NCBI GenBank assembly: GCA_946902875.1
Contig: OX336340.1
Coordinates: forward strand, 21,653,566-21,717,565
DNA from: Nematopogon swammerdamellus
Lineage: Eukaryota; Arthropoda; Insecta; Lepidoptera; Adelidae
Length of the DNA stretch: 64,000 nucleotides
Reading direction: 5' to 3'
The notes beneath the pieces were generated by a model. That model worked only from the letters and a program-made list of their open reading frames with translations, made no database searches and was not told the DNA's origin. Position 1 is the stretch's first letter; every line of letters starts with the position of its first letter. A program made the position numbers and the translations under genes. Shown piece by piece: positions 20,050 through 30,431 of the stretch.

Positions 20050-20375
20050 TTTGATTTATGGAAACTGACATGGTTGGCTATAAAAGTCACCTATCCTATA
20101 CCCTACCCTACCCGTGATGTCAGCATCGCACCTCGGTGAGCTACTTAGGTGCCAAGGCAGCGCTTCCCTTTGGGCGTGCCTGAATTTGACAAAAACACGA
20201 ACTATTTTCATTACCGTTTCGTCCGATCTTCATTTGGTGCGGTGGTAGCGATTCAGGCCCTTAAAACTTATCACCTTGTAAAATAAAGGAAGGGACCTAC
20301 GGGTTTACTCGAAATCCGAACAACGGCTAGCCTAGTCGTTCGGACGGCTAAGCACTAACCTTTAGATGTTTGAGA
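20050..20375 (-). mobile_element. Family S SINE, highly diverged
   Basis: On the minus strand it keeps GTCAGTTTCCATAAA at its 3' end, a TGGTGCGGTGGTAGC-like block and CCTAGTCGTTCGGACGG near its head. Many substitutions mark an old copy. Confidence 0.6.
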
Positions 20376-20954
20376 TTCGATAATATAGTGGAAATGTAAG
20401 TAGGTAGTAGCAAAAGAGTTGAAAATGCTTAGAGGCATTAAGTGTTACCTTTTGCTCATATTTTATTTGAGTACAATAAATATATACAATTACTTAATAT
20501 TAACAATTCCTTAATAATTTATATAATTCCATGCTCGTTATTATTTTTTATAATATAAGTAACAATCATAACAAACAAAGATTTGCAATAATTTAAATAC
20601 CAAATGTATAATTTAATTATTACGCTAAGTCATCAACACCTAAAGACGCACCAACGAAGAGCCCTATCTTTCCAATCAAAATTTCCCAGGCCAGTCCCCT
20701 CCTTCACTGCTTATCCGTAGGTGTGGATCTGTCCTTAATTCCTCCACGAAGGATCCACCCCTGAAGGTCTGCGAATAGCCCAACATTAACCAAGTTACGA
20801 GCGTATAATGGTCGGAGCACCTCTCACTTTGTTACTTTCCTCGCATTGTTATAGGCTCTGGCCACAAATGAGAGTAATAGAGGCTAGATCGGCCACCAGA
20901 AAACTCTTTCCCGGAAACGAAAAACGGAAGTTCCCGCCGCTTAAAGAGTGTTCC
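20376..20954. other. Unique AT-rich sequence, nothing recognised
   Basis: No gene is seen. A short rich stretch around 20690-20760 has proline-like codons in one frame but no domain. Confidence 0.35.
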
Positions 20955-21050
20955 TATTCGGCATACATAGAGTCTACAAACACAGTATCTCATAAACAAA
21001 GTAACTTACTCCATGAACATCCCTTACATATTTATTATTAGTATTGATTG
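20955..21050 (+). mobile_element. Family C repeat, 3' end
   Basis: It contains CATAGAGTCTACAAACACAG, CAAAGTAACTTACTCCATGA and TTTATTATTAGTATTGATTG. The same order is seen in part at 44990-45055 and 45958-46012. Confidence 0.6.
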
Positions 21051-21168
21051 ATGGTGATAAAGAAAGCGGAGTCGCAAAAAAACCTGCTAATCCACTTAAA
21101 ACAATACACACATATTTTCGACATCTATTGCCAATAATGACAGCGCTCAAAGACAACCTTTACAAACA

Positions 21169-21380
21169 AAAATTATTTAAAAAAATATAAAAACCGCCTT
21201 CAAAAATGTATGAAATAAAAAAATAAAAATCGAACCCTAGAGATGAAGGCGGTCGGTTATTTTTGCTTGCTTTAGCACCACCGCTTTCAACTCTAGGGTT
21301 CGATTTTTATTTTTTTATTTCATACATTTTTGAAGGCGGTTTTAAAATTTTTTTTAATAATTTTTTATTTCACGTTTTTT
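21169..21380. mobile_element. Family M inverted-repeat element, copy 3
   Basis: The same inverted arms and GCTTGCTTTAGCACCACCGC centre as copy 1, in opposite orientation. It is followed immediately by family E in reverse, a mirror of the 2489-2953 arrangement. Confidence 0.8.
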
Positions 21381-21382
21381 TA

Positions 21383-21650
21383 GTAATTTTTATTTGCTAT
21401 TAATGTACTCGGCGGAATCGCTGGGCCTTCGGCCTCGCGATTCCGCCTCGCTTTCCAATCCGATCTTGACCAAATGGTCAATGGCCAAAAAAAAAAAAAT
21501 GGGACCACCATGGAGCTAGACTGAACCGAACACAAAAAGAATCATCGAAATCGGTTCACAATTGGGGAAGATATTGCTGAACATACATAAAAAAAAAATA
21601 CATACAGCCGAACATAGAACCTCCTCCTTTTTTGAAGTCGGTTAAAAATA
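21383..21650 (-). mobile_element. Family E repeat, copy 3
   Basis: Reverse-strand copy with GGCCTTCGGCCTCGCGATTC, AATCCGATCTTGACCAAATG and ending TTTTTTGAAGTCGGTTAAAA. It is very similar to copy 1. Confidence 0.8.
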
Positions 21651-21867
21651 GCATTACGGAGCGACGACGCCGATGCAGCAGAAGCGTGATCGCCCATCTA
21701 GATATAATTTCTCCGATCTGTGGCTCTTACAGAATAGCAGGGACAGAACTGATGCTGCCATAGAGGTACATTGCATACAATTAGTTGCCAAGATAATCTG
21801 TGCACACAATTTTCATGAGATGGCTCGCAGCATGCGTGTTGATAAGATATGTGCGGTCACAAGGTTT

Positions 21868-22172
21868 TTTTTTTTTTGTGAAAACTGAAATAGATAGTCA
21901 GCCCATAACACCTTAGTCGACTGGCACAATGGCAGCGCTTCACTTTGATCGTGCCGGCTACACTGAATTGGACTGAATTTACACTGAATTGAAAAACACG
22001 AACAAACATGTACGTAGCGGCTTCGACCGAACTTTCATTCAGTGCTGTGATACCAACCACATAGTAATGTAAGGGATGGTACGTACAGTTTTAAGTGTAG
22101 TCCGAACCATGCTCTGTCCGAACGGTCGAACGGTCACCAAGTTCTGACCGCGCCCGAGTGTGCTTTAAGATA
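21868..22172 (-). mobile_element. Family S SINE, diverged
   Basis: Minus-strand copy with a T-run at its 3' end (21864-21875), GTCAGCCCATAACACC, GTGCCGGCTACACTGAATTG, TTCAGTGCTGTGATACCAAC and CCAAGTTCTGACCGCGCCC (the 5S-like part). Confidence 0.7.
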
Positions 22173-22602
22173 TTAGACTTATAGAATGTTGGAATTGTTT
22201 TTTTTAAATTTTTAAACATATTGAAACAAAATTAAGGATGCTCTGTTTACTGTCATCGCATCGCCGAAAATAAGCTAAACCCCGACATTGCCTATAGGTA
22301 CCTTCTACGAAACCCTCTTAAGACCGGTCCTCGAGTGAGGAGATAGCGACATTATCAGCAGATCCCGCGGGATAACGCGTGAGCGGGGGGGGGGGACCGG
22401 TGAGGGGGGAGAGGATCTACCCTGCAGGGGGAGGGGGCTAGACTTTACTTACAGGAGGAAGCCTGAGACTAAGAGGAAGGGGGAAGATGTGACGTACTGA
22501 ACGGCTGAAATGTGAATATTTTGAGAAAATGCACGCACGACTCTGTCCATTGAAATGTTGTATTTATTTGTGTGTAAAATATATAAGTACTTAAATATAT
22601 TC
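22173..22602. other. Unique sequence with a purine-rich tract
   Basis: A G-rich purine tract at 22385-22500 (repeated GGGGGGAGAGG-like blocks) could adopt non-B structure. No gene is recognised. Confidence 0.4.
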
Positions 22603-22970
22603 GGTCATCCTCGGTAGCTCAGTGGTGCGGTCGGTCGACTTTCCGTCGGATCTTAAGCACACCTGGGCGCGGTCAGTGGACGGATGGGACCGTGGTTCGG
22701 ATTCCACGTAAAACTGTAGGTCCCTTACCTTCTTACCTTACTAAGTGGTAGGGGTTAACCCGCCCGGGTTTCTACCACCGCACTGAATTACATAAGGCCG
22801 GTTGAACGGCTATTTTATAATATTTCGTGTTTTCCGTCCAGTTCAGTGTAGCCGGCACGACCGAAGGGAAGCACTGAAATGGCACCTAGTTCACCAAGGT
22901 GTTATGGGCTGACATCATAGATGTTTTAGGTGATTAAGCTAACCGTGTCAGTATCCATAAAAAAAAAATA
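22603..22970 (+). mobile_element. Family S SINE, full length
   Basis: About 365 bp with all parts. The tRNA-like start is TCGGTAGCTCAGTGGTGCGG. The 5S-like block is GGGCGCGGTCAG, then GGACGGATGGGACCG. The body has CCTTACTAAGTGGTAGG and CCACCGCACTGAATTACA. The 3' end is GCTAACCGTGTCAGTATCCA with an A-tail. It is non-coding, and its mobilising partner LINE was not identified. Confidence 0.85.
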
Positions 22971-23419
22971 TTGCTATTATAATTTTTTTATTTTATTCAT
23001 CTACCTTATCCCAGGCATGGTTGGTAGAGAATGCCTTTAGGCTTTAAGTCCATCTTCTGTTACTTTTTATTCTGCAATAAAGAATATTTATATTTGATTC
23101 ATTTCATTAAAAGCAGAAGACCTGCATTTACAGGTATCTAGAAATACCTAATGATTCGGGAGAATGAGATGGAAAGAGGTCCAGGGTTCGAGACACTGAA
23201 AACTGAAAATAATTTAAAACGGTACGTCTACTATGTCTTTTTATGTAAACTATTACCATGATGGGTAGAAAGCCGAATTTTGACACAATTCCACCGTAGT
23301 AGTATGAAGAGATTTTTATAATGTTCCGTATCTTCAGTCCAGTTTAGTGTAACCGACACGACCAAAAACACATGGTCTCAACAAAAATAAGATATAATGC
23401 GTCGATATCACGAGTAAAG
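22971..23419. other. Unique sequence with weak family S echoes
   Basis: A short TTCAGTCCAGTTTAGTGTAA motif near 23332 is family S-like. Otherwise unrecognised AT-rich DNA. Confidence 0.35.
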
Positions 23420-23815
23420 TGGATTAAAAAAGAATCTAAAAAAAACCCCGACCTTTAAAAAGTGAAAAATAGTTTCCGTTTACTTACATAAAGGAGAATT
23501 ATTTTTGACTTTTTCAAAAATATTTTTTTTTGTGTCGGGCGTTTTTTAATTTAACTTTTATTTCAAACTTAAAAAAAACCGCACGCAAATCTGTCCACTT
23601 TTTAAGATAATTTATTTGTTTAGTACTTAATTACTTGATAACAAACATATGTAGCTAAGAAGCATCCCGATTAAACCAGCTTTCTAATAAAAAAAACCGC
23701 ATCCAAATCGGTCCATTCGTTTGAGAGCTACGATACCACAGACAGACACACCCATACACACACACACGTTAAACTTATAAGACGCCTCCGTTTGCGTCGG
23801 CGGCGGTTAAAAAGA
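23420..23815 (+). mobile_element. Family H repeat
   Basis: It contains AAATAGTTTCCGTTTACTTA, TTTAACTTTTATTTCAAACT, ACCGCATCCAAATCGGTCCA, a GACAGACACACCC run and CTTATAAGACGCCTCCGTTT before a GCGTCGGCGGCGG end. It is related to 56884-57335 and, at its end, to 29395-29487. Confidence 0.65.
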
Positions 23816-24071
23816 AATATAAGACAAACCTCTTCTGGATTTCTCTATTCTTTGAAAAATATCCAGGCGAAAGGTAAATTAGACATTTCGCAGACACTAG
23901 AGGGTAGGTACCTACTTGGCCCTAACGCCTTCACAATCTAACGTTCGCTGGCTTTACTGACGCTAACCTTCGTTTGCTATCAAGTTTGGGCTTAGGCGAA
24001 CTCGCTTGCTTAGCAAAAACGTATGCGAGCCTCTACGAACACGAATATGTTAGGATTCGTTAGTACATTTT
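23816..24071. other. Unique sequence
   Basis: No gene or repeat recognised. Confidence 0.3.
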
Positions 24072-24270
24072 TTTAAGTTTCCGTACCCCGTACGTTCCGT
24101 GCCAACAAGACGTGTTGTTGGCAAAGGTCTGTCCGACGGTCTGTCTGTTCGTCCGTCCGTCCCCCCGATGGCTGTATCTCTGTAACCGTAATAGCTAGCC
24201 GGTTGAAATTTTCACAGAATATGTGTTATTTCGGCGGATATAACAGAAAATAATAACAAAAATAAAAAAA
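24072..24270 (+). mobile_element. Family Q repeat with a 40-bp local insertion
   Basis: GTTTCCGTACCCCGTACG, a CCAACAAGACGTGTTGTTGG palindrome absent from other copies (24102-24121), a CTGTCTGTTCGTCCGTCC run, ATGGCTGTATCTCTGTAACC and CACAGAATATGTGTTATT. Confidence 0.7.
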
Positions 24271-24451
24271 AAGTGAAAAATTAGGGGTTGGTGAAAAATT
24301 AAGTAAAACTTGGTGTGATTATATTGAAAACTCTAAAGTAAAACAGCAATTAATAAAAAGCGACCAATTACGTGGTCGTGATGGACTGTTTGACGTATAG
24401 GACGAAAATAGTAATCAAAGAAGTCAAGTGTGAAGTAGTTTCAACAACTTC

Positions 24452-24690
24452 ACTTTATTTATGGAAACTGACACGGTTGGCTACATCACTTATTACATCC
24501 GTGATGTCAGCCCATAAAACCGGGTGAACTTGGTGCCACGTCAGTGCTTCCCTTCGGTCGTGCCGGCTACACCGAACTGAACGGAAAACACAAACTATTT
24601 ATGTACATAGCCATTTCGACCGACCTTTCATTCAGTGCGGTGGTATCTTCCCGGGCGGGTTAAACCCTACCACCTAGTAAAGTTAACCCT
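24452..24690 (-). mobile_element. Family S SINE, 3' two-thirds
   Basis: On the minus strand the 3' end is GGTTGGCTACATCAC reversed, followed by GTGATGTCAGCCCATAAAAC, CGGTCGTGCCGGCTACACCG and TTCAGTGCGGTGGTATC. It is truncated before the 5S-like head. Confidence 0.8.
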
Positions 24691-25310
24691 TGGTGAACCA
24701 TGGTGTGCCATGCGTGTGCTTCCCTTTGGTTGTTTAGGTTCACTTGGCATGCCTCTCCGTATCAAACTCCACCGACCAAAATATTAGTTGCCTACTTCCA
24801 AATGGAGCCTCGACGACCAAGCCTTAGTCGGTAAGGCTTTATCCAATTCCGTCGCTCCCAGTCCGATCGGCACCCCCTAAACGTGCTATACTCCACGAGC
24901 CTCCCGCCCCCACTGAGGCTCTCTTTGATGTGTCGCGCCCGCCCGCCCCAGCCGCCGCCCCGCCCGCCCTACTCCCTGACGGACTTGTAAATTGCCGAAG
25001 ACCCAGTCGTGGCCTCCGCAGATACGAGTTAGATTGCCTGAGGGTCTGTTAATTACCTTTTGACCTTTTGTCGGAGCTTCTGTAAGGCGTCCTCTCTGTA
25101 TGTACGTGCTTATGTTGTGTTGTTATGTGGGTAGGTATATATCCAGAGATATGTGTGTCGATGCTTGTAGTTTTAAGCTTCAAAGATTTTCGATAGTATG
25201 TATTACTTGGATTCAGGATAATATTATTCGATAGTAGTATTTGCTACATAAGATAGAAATTGTTCCTTGTACCTTCGTCATTTAATAATAACTTATTAAT
25301 TTCATTTAAT
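24691..25310. other. Unique sequence with a GC-rich island
   Basis: The GC-rich stretch 24880-25060 contains repeated GCCCGCCC motifs and resembles a non-coding regulatory island. No gene is recognised. Confidence 0.35.
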
Positions 25311-25606
25311 GTCAGCCTCAGTAGCTCAGTTGTGCGGTCGGTCGACTGTTGTTAAGCAACCTCCCCTTCCCTTCCTACCTTACTAGGTGGTAGGGTTCAA
25401 CCCGCCCGGGTTGGTACCACCGCCCTGAATGAAACGTCGGTCGAAACGGCTATGTAAATAGTTCGTGTTTTCCGTCCAGTTCAGTGTAGCCGACATGAAA
25501 TGAAGGGAAGCACTGACATGGCACCTAGTTCACCCGGTGTTATGGGCTGACATCACGGATGTTGTAGGTGATGTAGCCAACCGTGTCAGTTTCCATAAAA
25601 ATAAAA
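25311..25606 (+). mobile_element. Family S SINE, full 3' end, head partly deleted
   Basis: It starts GTCAGCCTCAGTAGCTCAGT, reaches CTGTTGTTAAGCAACC, then skips the 5S-like box C and goes to CTTACTAGGTGGTAGGGTT. The 3' end is intact with an A-rich tail. Confidence 0.85.
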
Positions 25607-25957
25607 AGACTTTACAAGTACAGCATCCTAATGTAGAGACGATTTCAAACAAGGTCGAGACCCGGAGAATGTGTAGGTTTCTGCGGCGCGGGGCGGGGCG
25701 GGTGCGGGCGCGGGGTCTCGGAGGAAAACTCTTTGTTTCGTGACAGTGGCCGCGTTCATTTCCGCGCCAGTCTAAATTTAAATATGAACTGTCGCGGCCG
25801 GGATACGTCGGGGATCTAAACGAGGCCAATGCTCCGCGGGCACGTTTTATCATTGGGATGTAAAAATGTAAAAGAAAACCGGCCAAGTGCGAGTCGAACT
25901 CGCGCACCGAAGGTTCCGTATCGCCATGTCATGGTCAGCGCCACTCACGCAATTATT
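25607..25957. other. GC-rich unique DNA and a family Q 3' end
   Basis: A GC-rich patch lies at 25675-25735. The reverse-strand end of family Q (CCGGCCAAGTGCGAGTCGAA, then CTCGCGCACCGAAGGTTCCG) lies at 25873-25932. Confidence 0.55.
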
Positions 25958-26205
25958 TTTTTTTTTTATGGGAACTGACACGGTTGGCTACATCACCTAC
26001 AACATCCGTGATGTCAGCCCATAACACCGGGTGAACTTGGTGCCACGTCAGTGCTTCCCTTCGGTCGTGGCGGCTACACTGAACTGGACGGAAAACACAA
26101 ACTATTTACATAGCCGTTTCGACCGACCTTTCGTTCAGTGCGGTGGTACCAACCCGGGCGGGTTAAACCCTACCACCTAGTGATATAAGAAGGGAGTCAT
26201 ATCCC
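25958..26205 (-). mobile_element. Family S SINE, 3' two-thirds
   Basis: The minus-strand T-run tail at 25951-25967 is followed by GACACGGTTGGCTACATCAC, ACAACATCCGTGATGTCAGC, TTTCGACCGACCTTTCGTTC and CCGGGCGGGTTAAACCCTAC. The head is missing. Confidence 0.85.
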
Positions 26206-26270
26206 TTAGTCGCCTTTTACGACATACACGGGGAGAGATTCAGTGGGATGCAATCACGCTATCTATGGCG
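26193..26270 (-). mobile_element. Family T repeat, 5' end fragment
   Basis: Reverse-strand copy of the family T start: CCCTTAGTCGCCTTTTACGA, then CACGGGGAGAGATTCAGTGG. Confidence 0.65.
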
Positions 26271-26280
26271 ATAGAGTCTA

Positions 26281-26720
26281 AAAAAAAGTTAATTTAAATT
26301 AAAAAACCCGACTGCGTAAAAAATGAACGTTCAATAAAAACTGAAAAGGAAAAAAACAAGTCCAGTAGTCTAGAACTCTGATTTAATATTGAATAACTAC
26401 ACCATTGAAATAGTTTCATGATCGATACACAAATATAAAACCAATAATAAACTCTAATGCGGCACATAGCGACTTTAACAGTCGGGACCCATTGAAATTT
26501 TCCCAATAATGGGTCCCGACTGTTAAAGTCGCTATGTTCCGCATTAGAGTTTATTATTGGTTTTATATTTGTGTATCGATCATGAAACTATTTCAATGGT
26601 GTAGTTATTCAATATTACATCAGAGTTCTAGACTACTGGACTTGTTTTTTTCCTTTTCAGTTTTTATTGAACGTTCATTTTTTACGCAGTCGGGTTTTTT
26701 AATTTAAATTAACTTTTTTT
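26281..26720. mobile_element. Long hairpin: 213-bp inverted arms, 14-nt loop
   Basis: Arms 26281-26493 and 26508-26720 are reverse complements with only about two mismatches seen by eye. Landmarks in the left arm are AAAAAACCCGACTGCGTAAA, CAAGTCCAGTAGTCTAGAAC and CAGTCGGGACCCATT at the centre; each reappears inverted. There is no coding frame. It could be a foldback element or a local inverted duplication. A transcript would fold into long double-stranded RNA. Confidence 0.9.
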
Positions 26721-26734
26721 ATTTTACACTTTTT

Positions 26735-27051
26735 AGTTAGGATTATATGACGGTAAATTTCGCAATCTTGTCATTTCATTGAGGGAGTTAATATCGTGGG
26801 GATTATTAAGTAGCTTGCGGTGGTCTAAATACCTAAATAAGTAAGTGGCCCTGTAACAAAGTGCCCGTGTTATCCTATTCTGGTCTCTGTCCCTAATTTT
26901 GACCACATAGTGAATTATTTGCATTACAGGAAGGTGTGGAACTAAGCTTGCGATGGCTTCACCGAACATATCCGGGCCCATCGGCAGTAGAGGAGGATGT
27001 TAATCGAAGTCGGGACTAGCGAGTGGCTACTCAAAATTTCCCGCGCATGCT
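26735..27051 (-). other. Probable 3' flank of the adjacent retroelement remnant
   Basis: A minus-strand open frame (26981-26733) without a known domain lies downstream of the endonuclease remnant. It may be 3' UTR of that element or unrelated DNA. Confidence 0.3.
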
Positions 27052-27744
27052 TCACGTTTCGGCTCGCATCAAGCCCTCGTCAGCTAGTCTGCGTTGACTA
27101 GGACCCGGGGAAACACTAGTCCCGCTCTCGACCTCTCTCTCTCTACCTATCCATATTCTGTAGGATGCTTCCAGTGACGTTTTCGAAGCTCTCTCCATGT
27201 ATGAGCTTAGCGTCGATCTTGGCAGCCCTAGATTCTTGAAGAGACTGTAGAGCGACTTCGCTGGTAGTCCTCTTGCTCCGACTTCCACAGCGAAGAGATC
27301 AGTCTTGAATCCGTTTCTCACAATCCGGTCTACTAAGTTGCAGTACTTGTTAAGTTTGATGTTGTGTTCCTTCGGTATGTTGCTTTCCCATGGAACTGTA
27401 AGTTCAACAAGTACTACATGCTTTGTCACTTTTGAGAATATGAGTATATTCGGTCTTATTGCTGTGGTACAGATTTCCGAAGGCATCTGGTAATGCTTTT
27501 CATGTGTGTCCATCAACAATTCCCAATCCTTTGCTGCTCCCAAAATTGAAGAAGGTTTAGTCGTATCTTTAGGCAGATTTTTGGCTCCAGGTTTCAGAAA
27601 GTTGACCTTCTGGAAGCCGCTACTTGGTTTGCCCTTTCCTGGCCCGTGCAATTGACAGGTTGAAGGCCTCTCTGATGATTTGGAGATTTTGGTATCTTGA
27701 TACCACGTGATACCTGACAAAAGGTGCCGGTCGAAACGTTGCAA
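27052..27744 (-). pseudogene. Remnant of a retroelement with an R2/R4-like restriction-type endonuclease domain
   Basis: 230 codons open, C-terminal part of a larger protein. The key segment (about residues 95-135) reads TTAIRPNILIFSKVT, then VVLVELTVPWE and KLNKYCNLV. This matches the arrangement RPD...(D/E)VTVP...KY of the PD-(D/E)XK endonuclease of R2/R4/NeSL-type non-LTR elements, with the first Asp replaced by Asn. A basic helical tail follows and a stop after RRLADEGLMRAET. No reverse transcriptase core is present upstream in this window. The left end is not a credible start, so this is read as a truncated element rather than a host gene. Confidence 0.5.
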
Positions 27745-27817
27745 ATGACCCCACTTACCTAAAAAAACCGAGGCTCCCGTAACCGCACTGCTTCTCTTTC
27801 ATCTAATTATATTTTCT

Positions 27818-27912
27818 ACCAGGGTGCGGTCAGCCTTTGGATGGGTAGCCATACGACCATGGTACGGCTGGCTGTGGTTCGGATTCCACTTGAAACTGTA
27901 GTTTCATCCCTT
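27818..27912 (+). mobile_element. Family S SINE, 5S-like head only
   Basis: It carries GGTGCGGTCAGCCTTTGGAT, GGGTAGCC and GTGGTTCGGATTCCACTTGA, then stops at ACTGTAG before the body of the SINE. Confidence 0.65.
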
Positions 27913-27937
27913 TATGTACATATTTAGCTGGAAGGGA

Positions 27938-28209
27938 CCTTCTCGAAGAAAGTAAGTACCAAATGGCGAGGCCGAAGGTCGAGCTGCGTTCAGGAAGACG
28001 ATAAACGTTCTCGAAGAAAGTAAGTAACTGAGGGCGAGGCCGAAGGCCGAGCTGCGTTCAGGAAGACTATAAACCTTCTCGAAGAAAGTAAGTAACAAAG
28101 GGCGAGGCCGAAGGCCGAGCTGCGTTCAGGAACACGATAAACCTTCTCGAGGAAAGTAAGTAACTGAGGGCGAGGCCGAAGGCCGAGCTGCGTTCATAAA
28201 GACTATAAA
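27938..28209. repeat. 68-bp tandem repeat, 4 copies
   Basis: Copies start exactly at 27938, 28006, 28074 and 28142 (CCTTCTCGAAGAAAGTAAGT). Each contains the palindromic GCGAGGCCGAAGGCCGAGCT and ends in a GACTATAAA-like block. The GGCCGAAGGCC core also appears in family E and at 63195. Confidence 0.9.
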
Positions 28210-28214
28210 CCAAT

Positions 28215-28357
28215 TCCTGGGGGAGTACTCGAAGGAGCTGTTTAACCGCAATCCAGGGAGTCTCCGGTATGACACCTATCTTCTCGGAGGTGATATTGGC
28301 TGGTCGGAGCATGTGCTTTGGCACCTCCGACTCAGCCACTCATACCGGATTACATAA
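28215..28357 (+). mobile_element. Jockey-like fragment joined to a family F tail
   Basis: GGGGGAGTACTCGAAGGAGC at 28219 matches the ORF2 region near 15440 of the jockey-like element. From 28245 the sequence is family F, through GGTGATATTGGCTGGTCGGA to CATACCGGATTACATAAAAA. Confidence 0.65.
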
Positions 28358-28386
28358 AAAAACCATTGAGCTACCGAGGCTGACAA
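28358..28386 (-). mobile_element. Family S SINE, 5' terminus only
   Basis: ATTGAGCTACCGAGGCTGAC is the reverse of the family S start. It abuts the family F A-tail. Confidence 0.5.
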
Positions 28387-29056
28387 TAAATAAAGCGAAA
28401 TTTCTACGGGCAACCCACATTGTAACGTTCTCGTACGTAATATGTATGAAATATTCCTATAACTCGAGAACAACTTTATCAATTTACATGCGGTTTTCTT
28501 TGCTACATTTCGTTACCTTTCAGGATGATTTTAAGCTATCAATCACAACGTTACGTTATCGGTGGCTTGAGCTGTGACCAAAAAGTCACGCAAAAAATTG
28601 GAATTTTGGCCGTTCAGTCATTTAACTTTATCTCCAAATATATGACATTTTGAGAAAAATGAATAGTTTTGTGCACAACTACATAAGAGTACTTATACGG
28701 TTTATTTTTTCAGAATTTTCAAACAACCCTTAATAGGTCAAAGTTCGGCGACAAAAGTGCAGTTTTTGTCAACTTTTAAACGAAATATTTGTTAAAGTAA
28801 ACTTTTTGATTATAGCAAAGTTATTTAAAAAAACAAAATTTTTTTTTAGTTTACATTTTGAGGTACCCTGTACTTTCCACAGGACTATTAGATAAAATTA
28901 TCTGTAAAATTACACATAATTTGGCGTCATTTTCATCTAAATCGGTTCAGTAGGTCCGGAGATATCTGCGTGTGACCGACAGACAGACATACAGACAGAG
29001 AGACACCAGAGCGATCCCTAAGGATCCCTTCTTTAGCATTTTGCGACGGGACCCTA
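28387..29056. other. Dispersed-repeat-like DNA
   Basis: 28850-29056 carries AAATCGGTTCAGTAGGTCCG, a GACAGACATACAGACAG run and GCGACGGGACCCTAAAAA, the hallmarks of a family related to P and Q. 28387-28849 is AT-rich and unassigned. Confidence 0.45.
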
Positions 29057-29965
29057 AAAATGTGTCGGTCGATGTGCCGAACACCCTGTATAATAAGAAC
29101 TTTTATCACAGCTCTATTATAAGTTAAGTGAGAATGGTTGCTAACAAACTTTAAATCGTTATAGATCCTAAATGGTCATTCGAAATGAAAAATGCTAAGA
29201 GAAACCTAAAGATGATTTTCAAATACCTATTCAACGATACCCCACTTAACATAGTTAGTCAACTTTCATTTTTTTCTTTTTCACAATATGGCACCTAGTT
29301 GTCGCCATATTGAATTTTGATTACTGTCATGTCTTTAGTGACACTCGCAAGATTAAGACAAATCGATTGCCGTAAGAATCATCAAAATCGGCCCACGCGT
29401 TTAGTCTCTAGTGTGCCACAAAGGAACAAACATACATACATACATAGGCTGATAAACACATTACCCTCCTTTGCGTCGCGCAGTCGGGTAAAAAGTCTGT
29501 AAAGAGGGGAACTCTTTACAGACTTTTTTAAACTCTACACTTTTTCTGTAGAAAGAATTCATATATTATCTCTTACCGTTGAGGCAGCGTTCGTAAGAAA
29601 CGCATTCGCTCGACCGTTTTTTCGTCGACTTACTTTGCAAAATTGGTCTCTACGAAAAGCGCTTTCATTTTAACGCAATAATATATAACCTATGTCCATT
29701 CTGAAGGTCCATTCTAAATATTTGTGATAGAATATTTGTAATCGGATGATTAGTTTCGGAGATTACCTCGTACATCCAAACTTACAAATTTTACATCTAT
29801 ATTATATTCCTAGCTTTTACCCGCTGCTTTGCAAGTATAGCCTGTGTCCATCCAAAAGGTAATTTCTAAATGTTGGAACAAATATTTTTTTAAATCGGAT
29901 GAGTAATTTCGGTGATTACCTCCTACATCCAAACTTACAAACTTTACCTCTTTATAATTAGTTTA
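29057..29965. other. Repeat fragments and a 17-bp-arm hairpin
   Basis: 29395-29487 ends like family H. 29490-29506 and 29512-29528 form a perfect 17-bp inverted repeat (AAAAAGTCTGTAAAGAG) with a 5-nt loop. Two copies of a repeat containing ACCTCCTACATCCAAACTTA or ACCTCGTACATCCAAACTTA end at about 29790 and 29945. Confidence 0.6.
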
Positions 29966-30431
29966 GATAAGTGTAGATGTACAAAAGGTGAGTTTAATTT
30001 ACGTCATTCTTTCCAAGCTAACCCTTTGGATGTAGGAGAGTTGTAGGTGAGCTGACAATTCAATAGTAGAAAGTGTGCTATGTAAATATCAAAATCAAAT
30101 CAATTCAAATCCATTTATTAGCACACATTATCAAACAATTAAAATCATTATCTTGAGGCATCGTCATTACGAGTATACATAAACATTCTTAAATAATAAA
30201 TAAATTGTATTCCCATTAAATAGACGGCTCCGGACCATCCGACCACCAAATCTTATCACTGGTGGTCAGTTGGCACTCAAATTTCTCAACTGACTACCAG
30301 TGGTCAAATGACACAATGGTATTCCCATACCACTATTTAATTTTAACCACCATTGGATAAAATTATCCCATTTCACCACTGGTGATGAAATGAACCGTGA
30401 ACGATATTCGGTACGAACGAACGGTAGCATT
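29966..30431. other. Unique sequence with repeated ACCACTGGTGGT-like motifs
   Basis: Around 30240-30395 several CACTGGTGGTC, ACCAGTGGTC and CCACTGGTGATG motifs in both orientations suggest local palindromic repeats. No gene is recognised. Confidence 0.35.

Noticed and set aside
27938..28209. CRISPR-like array
   Set aside because: The 68-bp units are repeated whole with no unique spacers, in a eukaryotic genome.
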